Numbered from the stretch's first letter, positions 7,643-15,593 are shown. The stretch: DNA of 20,033 bases from Lactobacillaceae bacterium (GCA_031282325.1 JAITDY010000043.1:1-20033), one strand, 5' to 3'. Notes: generated from the letters alone by a model not told the origin. Numbers and translations are program-made.

Positions 7643-8785
7643 TTATGACGCCTGTTCTGTTTTTTTTACAATGTCGGGCAATATTTCAGGATTTAGTACA
7701 GACTTTTTAGTAACTCTTACTAAATCGATCGTGGGATCACTAGGAACCTCGTACATAACATCTTTCATTACTTGTTCAATAATACTTCTAAGTCCTCTTG
7801 CGCCAGTATTTCTTTGAATAGCTAACTCTGCCATTGCTTTTAAAGAATCTTCTTCAAAAATCAATTTAACATTGTTTAAAGCTAAAAGCGATTGATACTG
7901 TTTTACTAAAGCATTTTTTGGCTTGATTAAAATATTTACTAAATCATTAACTTCAAGATTATCTAAAACAGTAATAATTGGTAATCTTCCAATAAATTCG
8001 GGAATTATTCCAAATTTGATTAAATCTTCGCCTTGTACTAGTCTCATTGGGTTTTGTTCGTTTAATTCACTTTGGATAGTGATTTGATCAAAGCCGATTG
8101 TTTTTTCGCCCAATCTATCTTTGATGATTTTATCAATGCCATCAAAAGCTCCACCGACAATAAACAAAATATTAGTGGTATCTATATTTATTAATTCTTG
8201 ATTAGGATGTTTGCGCCCTCCTTGTGGAGGAACACCAGCGATTGTTCCTTCAAGCATTTTTAACAGAGACTGTTGCACTCCTTCTCCGGAAACATCTCTA
8301 GTTATAGAAACATTTTCTGATTTTTTTGCAATTTTATCTATTTCATCAATATAAATAATTCCACGTTGTGTTTTCTCTATGTTGTACTCTGATGCCTGTA
8401 ATAATTTTAATAAAATATTTTCAACATCATCTCCAACATAACCAGCTTCAGTAAGCGTTGTGGCATCAGCAATAGCGAAAGGAACATCTAAAATTCTTGC
8501 CAAAGATTGAGCCAGATAAGTTTTTCCAGAACCAGTTGGACCCAGCATCATAATATTAGATTTTTGAAGTTCAACTTTATTATCATCCTTATCATTTTGT
8601 TCTAATCTTTTATAGTGATTGTAAACAGCCACGGCAAGGGTTTTTTTAGTATCATCTTGACCAATTACATAATCATCTAATTTTTGTACTATTTCTTTTG
8701 GCGTTAACAACTTATTTTGAAATTCCTGATGTTTTCCATATGGATACTCTTCCGAAGTAAAAAAACCACGATAATCTGTTTGCAT
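7643..8785 (-). CDS. clpX: ClpX-like AAA+ unfoldase lacking the N-terminal zinc-binding domain
   Basis: The ATP-driven unfoldase that feeds substrates to ClpP. Over 380 residues the AAA+ core is complete: Walker A GPTGSGKT at 82-89, pore loop GYVG at 115-118, Walker B IIYIDE at 143-148, RKH loop at 191-193, the ClpP-docking IGF tripeptide at 230-232, arginine finger region GRLP at 266-269 and sensor 2 GARGLR at 328-333. The usual N-terminal Cys4 zinc-binding domain (about 50 residues) is absent: only about 27 cysteine-free residues (MQTDYRGFFTSEEY...) precede the conserved LTPKEI. I chose ATG 8785 over GTG 8791 because the Shine-Dalgarno AGGAG is five bases before the ATG and would overlap the GTG. 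The gene has its own promoter after the tig terminator. Confidence 0.95.
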   Translation of the reverse strand: MQTDYRGFFTSEEYPYGKHQEFQNKLLTPKEIVQKLDDYVIGQDDTKKTLAVAVYNHYKRLEQNDKDDNKVELQKSNIMMLGPTGSGKTYLAQSLARILDVPFAIADATTLTEAGYVGDDVENILLKLLQASEYNIEKTQRGIIYIDEIDKIAKKSENVSITRDVSGEGVQQSLLKMLEGTIAGVPPQGGRKHPNQELINIDTTNILFIVGGAFDGIDKIIKDRLGEKTIGFDQITIQSELNEQNPMRLVQGEDLIKFGIIPEFIGRLPIITVLDNLEVNDLVNILIKPKNALVKQYQSLLALNNVKLIFEEDSLKAMAELAIQRNTGARGLRSIIEQVMKDVMYEVPSDPTIDLVRVTKKSVLNPEILPDIVKKTEQAS

Positions 8786-8822
8786 GTTCACTCCTAACCA
8801 TTTTGAATATTTAATAAATATT

Positions 8823-8828
8823 ATTATA
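8823..8828 (-). promoter_or_regulatory. Probable clpX promoter, -10 box
   Basis: A perfect TATAAT on the minus strand lies 37 nt before the clpX ATG, between the tig terminator and the clpX Shine-Dalgarno. The -35 region (TTTATG at 17-nt spacing) is poor. No CtsR heptad repeat or CIRCE element is seen in the 123-bp gap. Confidence 0.6.
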
Positions 8829-8856
8829 CATTGTTATTTTAATTGCATAAAAAACA

Positions 8857-8882
8857 AAAAGAATGAATTACTCCATTCTTTT
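8857..8882 (-). terminator. Intrinsic terminator after tig
   Basis: A 9-bp stem, AAAAGAATG (8857-8865) with CATTCTTTT (8874-8882), with an 8-nt loop. On the minus strand it is followed by TTTTTGTTTTTT, so it ends tig transcription and separates tig from clpX. Confidence 0.85.
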
Positions 8883-8908
8883 AACTCTATTAAAATTTTA
8901 AAAATAAA

Positions 8909-10222
8909 TTATTTTTTTAATTCTTTAGCATTTTCAACAACTAAATTAACAGCCTTTTGTAAACGCAAGTCATGTTCAACCATACTTGAAGCAATTAAAG
9001 TTTTTAGCTTATCAGCCGTCATATTATATTCCTTGGCTAAACGTTCATATTCAGCTTCTAACTCTTCATCAGTAGAATTAATATTTTCCTTATTAGCAAT
9101 GGCTTCTAAGACCAAATTAGTTTTAATACGATTTGGTGCTTCTTGTTCGAATTGTTCATGTAAATTCTTTTCATCGCTACCAGTTAATTGGAAGTACATA
9201 TCTGGGCTAATGCCTTGTGATTGTAAATTAGAAAAGAAACCGTCTAATTGACGATGAACATCATTTTCAATTAAATCTGAAGGTATTTCCATATCCAGTT
9301 TTGCATTGTCAACTGCAGCTTGAATTGCTTTGGTTTCTTTTTCATCTAAAGCTGTTTGCTTCTTTTGTTCTTTTAAACGATCTTTAGTTTTTACCTTTAA
9401 TTCAGCAAGTGATGCAACTTCTGTGTCAACATCTTTAGCAAATTCATCATCTAATTCTGGTAATGATAGCTTTTTTAATTCATGAATTTTAACTTCAAAT
9501 AAAGCAGGTTTTCCAGCCAAATCGGCAGCTTGATAATTTTCTGGGAATGATACATTGACATTTACATCTTCGCCGGCTTTGTGGCCTACAAGTTGTTCTT
9601 CAAAACCAGGAATAAATTGACCAGATCCTAAACTTAATGAGAAGTTTTCAGCTTTACCACCATCAAAATGTTCTCCATTAATCGATCCGACGAAATCAAT
9701 AACAACTGTATCACCGTTCGCAGCTTTTTCATCTTCTTTTACAGGAACCAATTCTGCTTCTGTTTGGCGGAGATGTTCTAATTCATGATTGACTTCTTCA
9801 TCTGAAACATCAGTATCAGGTATTTCAATGCTAACACCATTATATTCACCTAATTCAACTGATGGGGCTAAAGTAACATTGGCTTTTAAAATCCAAGGGC
9901 CACCTTTAGTTAAAGATTCAGGTAATATTTCTGGCTGACCAACTGTATTAATTCTTACTTCACTAACAGCAGCATCAAAATTAGCTGGTAAAACAGCGTT
10001 TAATGCATCTTCATAAAGAGCTTCTTCACCGAAACGTTGGATAAAAAGTTCTTTAGTAACTTTTCCTTTTCTGAAGCCTGGAATTTGCACGTCATTCTTT
10101 ACTTTATTAAAAGCAGCATCAATTCCTTTTGCAACTTCTTCTTTTGATATTTCAAATGTAATCGTTCCAGCTTTGGAACCATTTTCTTCAAATTTAGCAT
10201 TTGTATTTAGCTTTTCTACCAT
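8909..10222 (-). CDS. tig: Trigger factor, ribosome-bound chaperone and prolyl isomerase
   Basis: The first chaperone to meet nascent chains at the ribosome exit tunnel. The N-terminal ribosome-binding domain carries the signature GFRKGK at 49-54. The FKBP-type peptidyl-prolyl isomerase domain follows (about 160-245, with GDTVVIDFVGSINGEHFDGG), then a long, mostly helical, Glu/Lys-rich C-terminal chaperone domain. The length of 437 is normal. A strong Shine-Dalgarno (GGAGG, six bases before the ATG) supports the start. A TATACT sits in the 39-bp gap after cdd, so a local promoter is possible, though co-transcription from the CpsB-like gene is not excluded. The tig-clpX-engB order is conserved in lactobacilli. 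No cysteines. Confidence 0.97.
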   Translation of the reverse strand: MVEKLNTNAKFEENGSKAGTITFEISKEEVAKGIDAAFNKVKNDVQIPGFRKGKVTKELFIQRFGEEALYEDALNAVLPANFDAAVSEVRINTVGQPEILPESLTKGGPWILKANVTLAPSVELGEYNGVSIEIPDTDVSDEEVNHELEHLRQTEAELVPVKEDEKAANGDTVVIDFVGSINGEHFDGGKAENFSLSLGSGQFIPGFEEQLVGHKAGEDVNVNVSFPENYQAADLAGKPALFEVKIHELKKLSLPELDDEFAKDVDTEVASLAELKVKTKDRLKEQKKQTALDEKETKAIQAAVDNAKLDMEIPSDLIENDVHRQLDGFFSNLQSQGISPDMYFQLTGSDEKNLHEQFEQEAPNRIKTNLVLEAIANKENINSTDEELEAEYERLAKEYNMTADKLKTLIASSMVEHDLRLQKAVNLVVENAKELKK

Positions 10223-10261
10223 TTAATTCCTCCAAATGTATACCATATAAGTATAAACTAA

Positions 10262-10660
10262 TTATTTTAATTTACTAAATGAACCCGGAAGTAACTCTTC
10301 CATTGTTGTTTGTTCGATTTTGCCACTTTGATTAGTTAAAAAAATTTGCGTATCCTTATCGAAAAATTCATTCATTACTTGTCTGCACACACCACATGGC
10401 TTTATAGTATCTTCCGTATTTCCAGTAATAAGCAAAGCTTTAAATTTTCGATGGCCACTTGAAACGGCAGCAAATATAGCGGACCTCTCAGCGCAATTAG
10501 TCGGACTAAAAGCAATGTTTTCAATATTTGAACCACCAAAAACGCTTCCATCCTCAGTTAATAAAGCTGCACCAACTCTAAAATTAGAATAAGGCACATA
10601 TGCATAATCTAATTGCTTGCTTGCAACTTTTAATAATTCTACTTTATCGATATCGGTCAT
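10262..10660 (-). CDS. cdd: Cytidine deaminase
   Basis: Zinc-dependent deamination of cytidine and deoxycytidine to (deoxy)uridine in pyrimidine salvage. The motifs are intact: Cys56-Ala-Glu58 with catalytic Glu58, and PCGVC with Cys89 and Cys92, giving the three thiolate ligands of the homotetrameric class. These are its only cysteines. The length of 132 is typical. The start codon shares an ATGA overlap with the upstream CpsB-like gene, and GAGG lies eight bases before the ATG. In many Firmicutes cdd sits beside era/ybeY; here it is paired with a degenerate phosphatase-like gene between tuf and tig, which is unusual. Confidence 0.96.
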   Translation of the reverse strand: MTDIDKVELLKVASKQLDYAYVPYSNFRVGAALLTEDGSVFGGSNIENIAFSPTNCAERSAIFAAVSSGHRKFKALLITGNTEDTIKPCGVCRQVMNEFFDKDTQIFLTNQSGKIEQTTMEELLPGSFSKLK

Positions 10661-11430
10661 ATTTTATACCTCTTCACTTTTTTAGCTGATATTAAATTAT
10701 AGGCAAATATTTCAATCGGCTTTCCATTTAATATATTATTTGAATTTTCTTCTAAGGCTTTTACGTTTTCTTTATCATAACGTTTATATGCTTTTTTATA
10801 AAAATTTTTTAAATTAATAACAACTTTTTGTTCTATTTCTGATTCTGAAGCAACTAAATGGATGAAACCATTATCTAATAAATCAGTAGCGAATTTTTTA
10901 ACTCCGGAACCAAATTTTCCTAGAAAAGAATTAGCATCCATTTGATGAATTACCCCAATATCAATAAATTCAGCTAATATCTGAGGAGTTTTTGCAATTT
11001 CTTTATTTCGTTCTGGATGAACCAAAATAGGTGTAATACCACTTTGAACCATTTCAAAGAAAACATGAGTGGAATTTTCTGGCAATGAATCATTCTGAAA
11101 TTCTATTAAAATATAAGACAAATTATTGTTAACTCCGATAATTTTCTTATCCAAAATTCTTTTTAGTAAATCATCACTATATTCAACAACTTGATTGGCA
11201 AAAATATCTAATTTAACATTTTGATCTTTTAATTTTTTTCTAATATCGTCAATAGATTTTAAAAAATAATTTATTGTTTCTTCATTACTAATAATCACAG
11301 TCGACGGTGGTGAAAAAACTACTCCATCAATTCCTTCCTTAACTATTTTTTTAGCATATTCTAAGGGTAAAGTGATTTCATTTTGTTTTTCTTTTGTAGC
11401 TTGCAATAAATGTGAATTTAAATCAATCAT
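10657..11430 (-). CDS. CpsB/YwqE-like PHP-family protein with lost metal ligands
   Basis: A 257-residue protein that looks like the CpsB/CapC/YwqE class of manganese-dependent protein-tyrosine phosphatases, which dephosphorylate bacterial tyrosine kinases of capsule synthesis. Family landmarks remain: MIDLNSHLL at the N-terminus, GITPILVHPERN at 131-142 and IHQMDANSFLGKFG at 161-174. But many ligand positions have changed: the first HxH is NxH (Asn5), the usual His pair near residue 42 is SPPST, the usual PGxE is ANQ (Gln80), and the usual ASDAH is ASESE (194-198). Activity as a metal phosphatase is therefore doubtful. No kinase or polysaccharide gene is nearby. A TATAAT lies 8 nt before the ATG with no Shine-Dalgarno. 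It forms an operon with cdd. Confidence 0.72.
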   Translation of the reverse strand: MIDLNSHLLQATKEKQNEITLPLEYAKKIVKEGIDGVVFSPPSTVIISNEETINYFLKSIDDIRKKLKDQNVKLDIFANQVVEYSDDLLKRILDKKIIGVNNNLSYILIEFQNDSLPENSTHVFFEMVQSGITPILVHPERNKEIAKTPQILAEFIDIGVIHQMDANSFLGKFGSGVKKFATDLLDNGFIHLVASESEIEQKVVINLKNFYKKAYKRYDKENVKALEENSNNILNGKPIEIFAYNLISAKKVKRYKI

Positions 11431-11438
11431 TGCTTTAT

Positions 11439-11444
11439 ATTATA
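11439..11444 (-). promoter_or_regulatory. -10 box immediately before the CpsB-like gene
   Basis: A perfect TATAAT on the minus strand ends 8 nt before the ATG, just after the tuf terminator. There is no recognisable -35 and no Shine-Dalgarno; a start at the usual distance would give a leaderless or nearly leaderless mRNA. Confidence 0.5.
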
Positions 11445-11461
11445 TAACAAGTTATATGTAT

Positions 11462-11487
11462 AAAAAAATCGCTATAAATAGCGATTT
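11462..11487 (-). terminator. Intrinsic terminator after tuf
   Basis: A 9-bp perfect stem, AAATCGCTA (11466-11474) with TAGCGATTT (11479-11487), with a 4-nt loop. On the minus strand it is followed by a run of T residues. It lies 26 bp after the tuf stop codon. Confidence 0.9.
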
Positions 11488-11513
11488 AATCATTATTGTG
11501 CCAATTAATAAAA

Positions 11514-12701
11514 TTAGTCATCAATTTCTGAAACGGTTCCGGCACCAACAGTACGGCCACCTTCACGAACAGTAAACTTCAAACCTTTTTCAATAGCAAC
11601 TGGGTTGATAAGTTCAACTTCAAAAGTTACGTTATCGCCAGGCATTACCATTTCAACACCAGCTGGTAATTGAACAACACCAGTAACATCAGTAGTGTGG
11701 AAATAGAACTGAGGACGATAATTAGTAAAGAATGGAGTATGACGTCCACCTTCTTCTTTAGTAAGAACATAAACTTCAGCTTTAAACTTCTTGTGAGTTT
11801 GAATTGAACCTGGAGCAGCAAGAACTTGTCCACGTTCGATTTCATCACGGTCAACACCACGCAACAAAGCACCGATGTTGTCTCCGGCAAGTCCTTGATC
11901 TAGGCTCTTACGGAACATTTCTAGTCCAGTAACAACAGTTTCACGAACTTCATCTTTAAGTCCAACAATAGCAACGTTATCATTTAGTTTAACGGTTCCA
12001 CGGTCGATACGGCCAGATGCAACAGTTCCACGACCAGTAATAGTGAATACATCTTCAACAGGCATCAAGAATGGCTTGTCGGTATCACGTTCAGGAGTTG
12101 GAATGTATGAATCAACAGTAGCCATAAGTTCTTCAATAACTTTAACTTGTTCTGGATCGCCTTCAAGTGCTTTAAGAGCAGAACCCTTAAGTACAGGAAT
12201 GTCATCACCAGGGAAATCATATTCGCTTAATAGTTCACGAACTTCCATTTCAACAAGATCAATTAATTCTGGATCATCAACAAGATCAGTTTTGTTTAAG
12301 AAGACAACAAGATAGTTAACACCAACTTGACGAGCCAACAAAATGTGTTCACGAGTTTGAGGCATAGGACCATCAGTTGCAGCAACAACAAGGATGGCTC
12401 CATCCATTTGTGCAGCACCGGTAATCATGTTTTTAACATAATCCGCGTGACCTGGAGCATCAATGTGAGCATAGTGACGTGCTTCTGTTTCATATTCAAC
12501 GTGAGAAGTATTAATAGTTATTCCACGTTCACGCTCTTCAGGAGCGTTATCGATTGAGGCATAATCTTGGGCTTGCGCTAGGCCCTTGTCTGCCAAAACC
12601 TTAGTAATGGCCGCAGTTAATGTGGTTTTACCGTGATCGACGTGACCAATGGTACCAATATTAACGTGTGGCTTTGTACGGTTATAAGATTCTTTAGCCA
12701 A
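11514..12701 (-). CDS. tuf: Elongation factor Tu, with TTG start
   Basis: EF-Tu carries aminoacyl-tRNA to the ribosome. Counting from the corrected start, the protein is 395 residues and begins M-AKESYNRTKPHVNIG, the standard EF-Tu N-terminus. G motifs are intact: GHVDHGKT, RGITIN (switch 1), DAPGH and NKTD, followed by domains 2 and 3 (the segment LTKEEGGRHTPFF is typical of lactic acid bacteria). The open frame extends five codons further to 12716, but those codons contain the Shine-Dalgarno GGAGG itself. The TTG at 12701, eight bases after GGAGG, is the sensible start and gives the expected protein. It has its own strong promoter and terminator and is probably monocistronic. It contains no cysteine and has a less AT-rich, selected codon use than its neighbours. 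Confidence 0.97.
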   Translation of the reverse strand: MAKESYNRTKPHVNIGTIGHVDHGKTTLTAAITKVLADKGLAQAQDYASIDNAPEERERGITINTSHVEYETEARHYAHIDAPGHADYVKNMITGAAQMDGAILVVAATDGPMPQTREHILLARQVGVNYLVVFLNKTDLVDDPELIDLVEMEVRELLSEYDFPGDDIPVLKGSALKALEGDPEQVKVIEELMATVDSYIPTPERDTDKPFLMPVEDVFTITGRGTVASGRIDRGTVKLNDNVAIVGLKDEVRETVVTGLEMFRKSLDQGLAGDNIGALLRGVDRDEIERGQVLAAPGSIQTHKKFKAEVYVLTKEEGGRHTPFFTNYRPQFYFHTTDVTGVVQLPAGVEMVMPGDNVTFEVELINPVAIEKGLKFTVREGGRTVGAGTVSEIDD

Positions 12702-12792
12702 TTTGGTTTCCTCCAATAAAATATTTTGACTTATAAAAGTCAGGCTTAAAATTTTAAGCTTATACTAAGAGCAATTGCCGAAGTAAAAAGCC
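12702..12792 (-). promoter_or_regulatory. tuf 5' leader with inverted repeats
   Basis: About 90 nt lie between the likely tuf transcription start and the TTG. The leader contains a perfect 16-base palindrome GCTTAAAATTTTAAGC (12744-12759) and a 6-bp hairpin TGACTT/AAGTCA (12727-12742). AAGCCT near its 5' end (12788-12793) is complementary to AGGCTT at 12742-12747, so an alternative long-range fold is possible. The role is not known. Confidence 0.4.
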
Positions 12793-12798
12793 TTAATC

Positions 12799-12827
12799 AT
12801 TATATAAAATATAAATGAACTTGTAAA
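12799..12827 (-). promoter_or_regulatory. tuf promoter
   Basis: On the minus strand TTTACA (12822-12827), a 17-nt spacer and TATAAT (12799-12804) form a near-consensus vegetative promoter. It starts just after the stop codon of the TPR gene; no terminator separates the two, so some read-through from rnjB-TPR into tuf is likely. Confidence 0.88.
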
Positions 12828-12828
12828 G

Positions 12829-13740
12829 TTAAGAAATTTCTTTCGTAATGTAATCAACTTGATCTTGAACTTTTAAAAATAATTGATCTGCTAAATTTTC
12901 AATATCACTATTACCTTTTGCCTTTTGAATTAACAAATCAACCCAATTATTCAGATCAGGTATTTGATTTAATTTCGGATAGACGATTGAAATAAACATT
13001 CTAATATAAGCTACAACGGCATCATAAATTGATGAATCATCATTTATTTCATCTAAATAACTTAGCATTTTTTTATATTGTGTTGTTGTTAATAATTCTT
13101 TACCGGTTTGTGGATTATATGAATATTTTTTTTCATCGATCCAGAGATAATCAACTTTATTTTGATATTTTAGTCGAGTTATTATTTCTAAAATAGTTGA
13201 CTTCAGCAAAGGACTAACTAAATCATCTAGCAAAGCAATTTGAGCAGCATTAACCCATTGTGTAAATGGGAGCGTTAGTGATTGTTCAAATTTAATTTCT
13301 TGTTCTTTTAGCAGAGTTCCTGAACCTAGATAAATTAAGCTCTTCTGGTTGTTTTTCACGTTTTCAATGTGAGTTTCTAAATATTGTTTTTCAAATTCTT
13401 CAATTATTTTGATTTTGTCATCAATATTTTTTTTAACATTTTTTAAAACAAATTCCCTAGCAAATAAAAATTGATTAACTTCCAATGATATTTTCAAAGC
13501 CATTTCAATTTTGTCTTCTGTATCGCCATAAGTACTTGGCATATCAGATAAAACATCAAAAGCTTCATCGAATTGTTTATTAAAAAATAACGAACTGGAT
13601 AGAAAATTATTATATGAAATATTGGTCGGATCTTTTTGATATAAAGCGTTAAAAATTTGAACTGCATTATAAAAATCGCCTTGATTAAAAAAACCAAGAC
13701 CACTTTGAAAATTTTGATTGTTTAATTCGTTTTCATCCAT
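12829..13740 (-). CDS. Tetratricopeptide-repeat protein of unknown function
   Basis: A soluble protein of 303 residues with N-terminal TPR-like helix pairs (about 12-80; for example FFNQGDFYNAVQIFNALYQK followed by the next repeat around FFNKQFDEAFDVL). The rest is mostly helical and unassigned. No signal peptide or membrane segment is seen. Its ATG is 2 bp after the rnjB stop codon, so it is co-transcribed and probably translationally coupled; the ribosome-binding site is poor. A TPR gene beside the RNase J gene and tuf is a common arrangement in lactobacilli, and its product is generally left unnamed. A role as a scaffold for RNA decay or translation is only suggested by its neighbours. No cysteines. 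Confidence 0.82.
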   Translation of the reverse strand: MDENELNNQNFQSGLGFFNQGDFYNAVQIFNALYQKDPTNISYNNFLSSSLFFNKQFDEAFDVLSDMPSTYGDTEDKIEMALKISLEVNQFLFAREFVLKNVKKNIDDKIKIIEEFEKQYLETHIENVKNNQKSLIYLGSGTLLKEQEIKFEQSLTLPFTQWVNAAQIALLDDLVSPLLKSTILEIITRLKYQNKVDYLWIDEKKYSYNPQTGKELLTTTQYKKMLSYLDEINDDSSIYDAVVAYIRMFISIVYPKLNQIPDLNNWVDLLIQKAKGNSDIENLADQLFLKVQDQVDYITKEIS

Positions 13741-13742
13741 TT

Positions 13743-15593
13743 TTATTCATTTACTTTGTCTTCAGTTGCAACAATATCAATGCTTTTCTTTTTTGGTCTA
13801 AAAGTTCTTGGACGACTAATAGACGTATTTTTTTTAGTTGAACTGTTATTTTTTTCTTTTGAATCATCAGTTGTTTCGGTACTAGTTTTTACTTTTTTAT
13901 TGGGACGACGATTCTGATTAATTTCCATAATAATTGGCATAATTACGGGGTGACGTCCCGTCTCATCCGCAACCATATTTGCAATTTCATCTCTAACACC
14001 ATTTTTTAAGTCATTCCAATCGAAATCCTTAACATTATCCATATAACGCTCAATTTGTTCTACTGATAATTTAGCAATTTTACTAATCATGCCGCGATTA
14101 TTTTGAACGTAAACAAAACCTCTGGTAGTTATTTTAGGCGCGGCAGCAACTTTTTTCTTCTTGCGATCGATTGTTGCAGCTGCGATAATAACACCATCTT
14201 CACTAAGCATTTTTCGATCACGCAAAACAACATCACCAATATCATTGGCTCCAGAACCGTCAATCATAGAATCTCCAACTTCGAAGCTATCTTCGAGTTC
14301 GAAAACCTTACTGTCGGTACGATATTTATATTGGTCGCCTTTCATACTTAAGAATATTTTTTCTTTTGGGATTCCAATTTCTTGTGCAAGATAATCTGCA
14401 GCACTCATAACTCGATATTCAGCAGATACTGGGAAGACAAATTCTGGATTCAAAAAATTCAACATCATTTGAAAATCATTTTGGCTGGCATGTCCACTAG
14501 ATCTAACGCTGTCTTTAATTGAAATTACATTAGCACCCTTTCGAAAAATTAAATCTCGTGTTTTAGCCATAATCGATTCAGCAGCGATCGATGGTGTTGT
14601 TGCAATAAAAATTAAATCATTTTCGCCAACCGTTACATAACGATCATCCCCATTTGCCATTCGATTTAAATTTCTAATCGGTTCACCCATTCGACCAGCT
14701 TCTAAAATTACAATTTTGCCATCTTCGATAGATTGGATGTTTTTAATATTCGTAAAAATTTCACTTTGCGAAGCAGGCAGAATAAGTTTGCCCATTTCAA
14801 TTGCTGTTTTAACTATATCTTCAAGATCATTTCCAGATAAGGCGATTTTACGTCCGTTTTGAAAGGCTGAATTAATAACTTCTTGAATTCTTTGAATATT
14901 GCTAGCCACAGCAGCTACAATAATTCTTTTACCCTTATTTTCCCTAAAAGTTTGGAAAATGAATTCATCAATTACTGTTTCATTTACGGAAGCTGTTGGC
15001 AATTCAACTCCATTTGAATCGATTAATAATGCTAGGACCTTTTCTTGTCCAATTTGAGTTAGGCGAGAATAATTTGTTTTATACTCTCCATTAGCGGTAT
15101 TATCAAATTTAAAATCTCCGGTATAGACAATTTGACCATAATTAGTAGATAAAACAATTCCTAATGATTGCGGAATTGAATGTGTTGTAGAAAAAAAGGA
15201 TACTGTCGTGCTACCGAATTCAACTTTGCTTTCTGCAGACACTACATGATAATCATTAAAATCTCGTAAATCTTTTCTACGGTTAACAGCTTGTTTAGCT
15301 AATGCAATTGTAAATTCACTTCCAAACACTGGAACTTGTAATTGTTCCAACAAATATGGCAAAGCCCCGATCGCATCAGCATGCCCATGTGTCAAAAAGA
15401 CGCCAACTACTTTATCAGCGTTTTCTACTAAATAATTAAATTCTGGAACAACAACATCAACACCTAATAAATCGGTTTCAGGATATTTCAAGCCAGCATC
15501 TAAAATATAAATTTCGTCATTAATTGTAATGGCATACATGTTTTTACCGTTTTCACGAACACCACCAAACGGGATGATACTTAATTCAGTCAT
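13743..15593 (-). CDS. rnjB: Ribonuclease J2-like metallo-beta-lactamase/beta-CASP RNase
   Basis: A member of the RNase J family of RNA maturation and decay. The metallo-beta-lactamase motif reads HGHADA at 69-74 instead of HxHxDH, and the position equal to J1 His390 is Ser390 (PVSAEYR). Other elements remain: THSIPQS at 137-143, YTGDFKFD at 157-164 and SGHASQND at 366-373. The HGHADA form is characteristic of RNase J2, the weakly active partner of J1 in heteromeric complexes, so rnjB is preferred over rnjA. At 616 residues it has a C-terminal extension of about 55 residues rich in Lys, Ser and Thr beyond the usual 555 or so. The ATG has a good Shine-Dalgarno (AGAGG, five bases). It heads the rnjB-TPR unit. 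No cysteines. Confidence 0.9.
   Translation of the reverse strand: MTELSIIPFGGVRENGKNMYAITINDEIYILDAGLKYPETDLLGVDVVVPEFNYLVENADKVVGVFLTHGHADAIGALPYLLEQLQVPVFGSEFTIALAKQAVNRRKDLRDFNDYHVVSAESKVEFGSTTVSFFSTTHSIPQSLGIVLSTNYGQIVYTGDFKFDNTANGEYKTNYSRLTQIGQEKVLALLIDSNGVELPTASVNETVIDEFIFQTFRENKGKRIIVAAVASNIQRIQEVINSAFQNGRKIALSGNDLEDIVKTAIEMGKLILPASQSEIFTNIKNIQSIEDGKIVILEAGRMGEPIRNLNRMANGDDRYVTVGENDLIFIATTPSIAAESIMAKTRDLIFRKGANVISIKDSVRSSGHASQNDFQMMLNFLNPEFVFPVSAEYRVMSAADYLAQEIGIPKEKIFLSMKGDQYKYRTDSKVFELEDSFEVGDSMIDGSGANDIGDVVLRDRKMLSEDGVIIAAATIDRKKKKVAAAPKITTRGFVYVQNNRGMISKIAKLSVEQIERYMDNVKDFDWNDLKNGVRDEIANMVADETGRHPVIMPIIMEINQNRRPNKKVKTSTETTDDSKEKNNSSTKKNTSISRPRTFRPKKKSIDIVATEDKVNE

Noticed and set aside
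8786..8908. A possible frameshifted zinc-binding domain upstream of clpX
   Set aside because: The 123 bp are accounted for by a terminator, a -10 box and a Shine-Dalgarno, and are too AT-rich to hold CxxC codon pairs; no such motif is visible.
8784..9251. A 155-codon plus-strand open frame
   Set aside because: It lies antisense to the 3' end of tig and across the tig terminator. Its composition is that of an antisense shadow (Ser/Cys/Leu rich), with no ribosome-binding site and no recognisable motif.
12702..12716. A five-codon N-terminal extension of EF-Tu
   Set aside because: The extra codons contain the Shine-Dalgarno GGAGG and would give an N-terminus unlike the family; TTG 12701 fits both.
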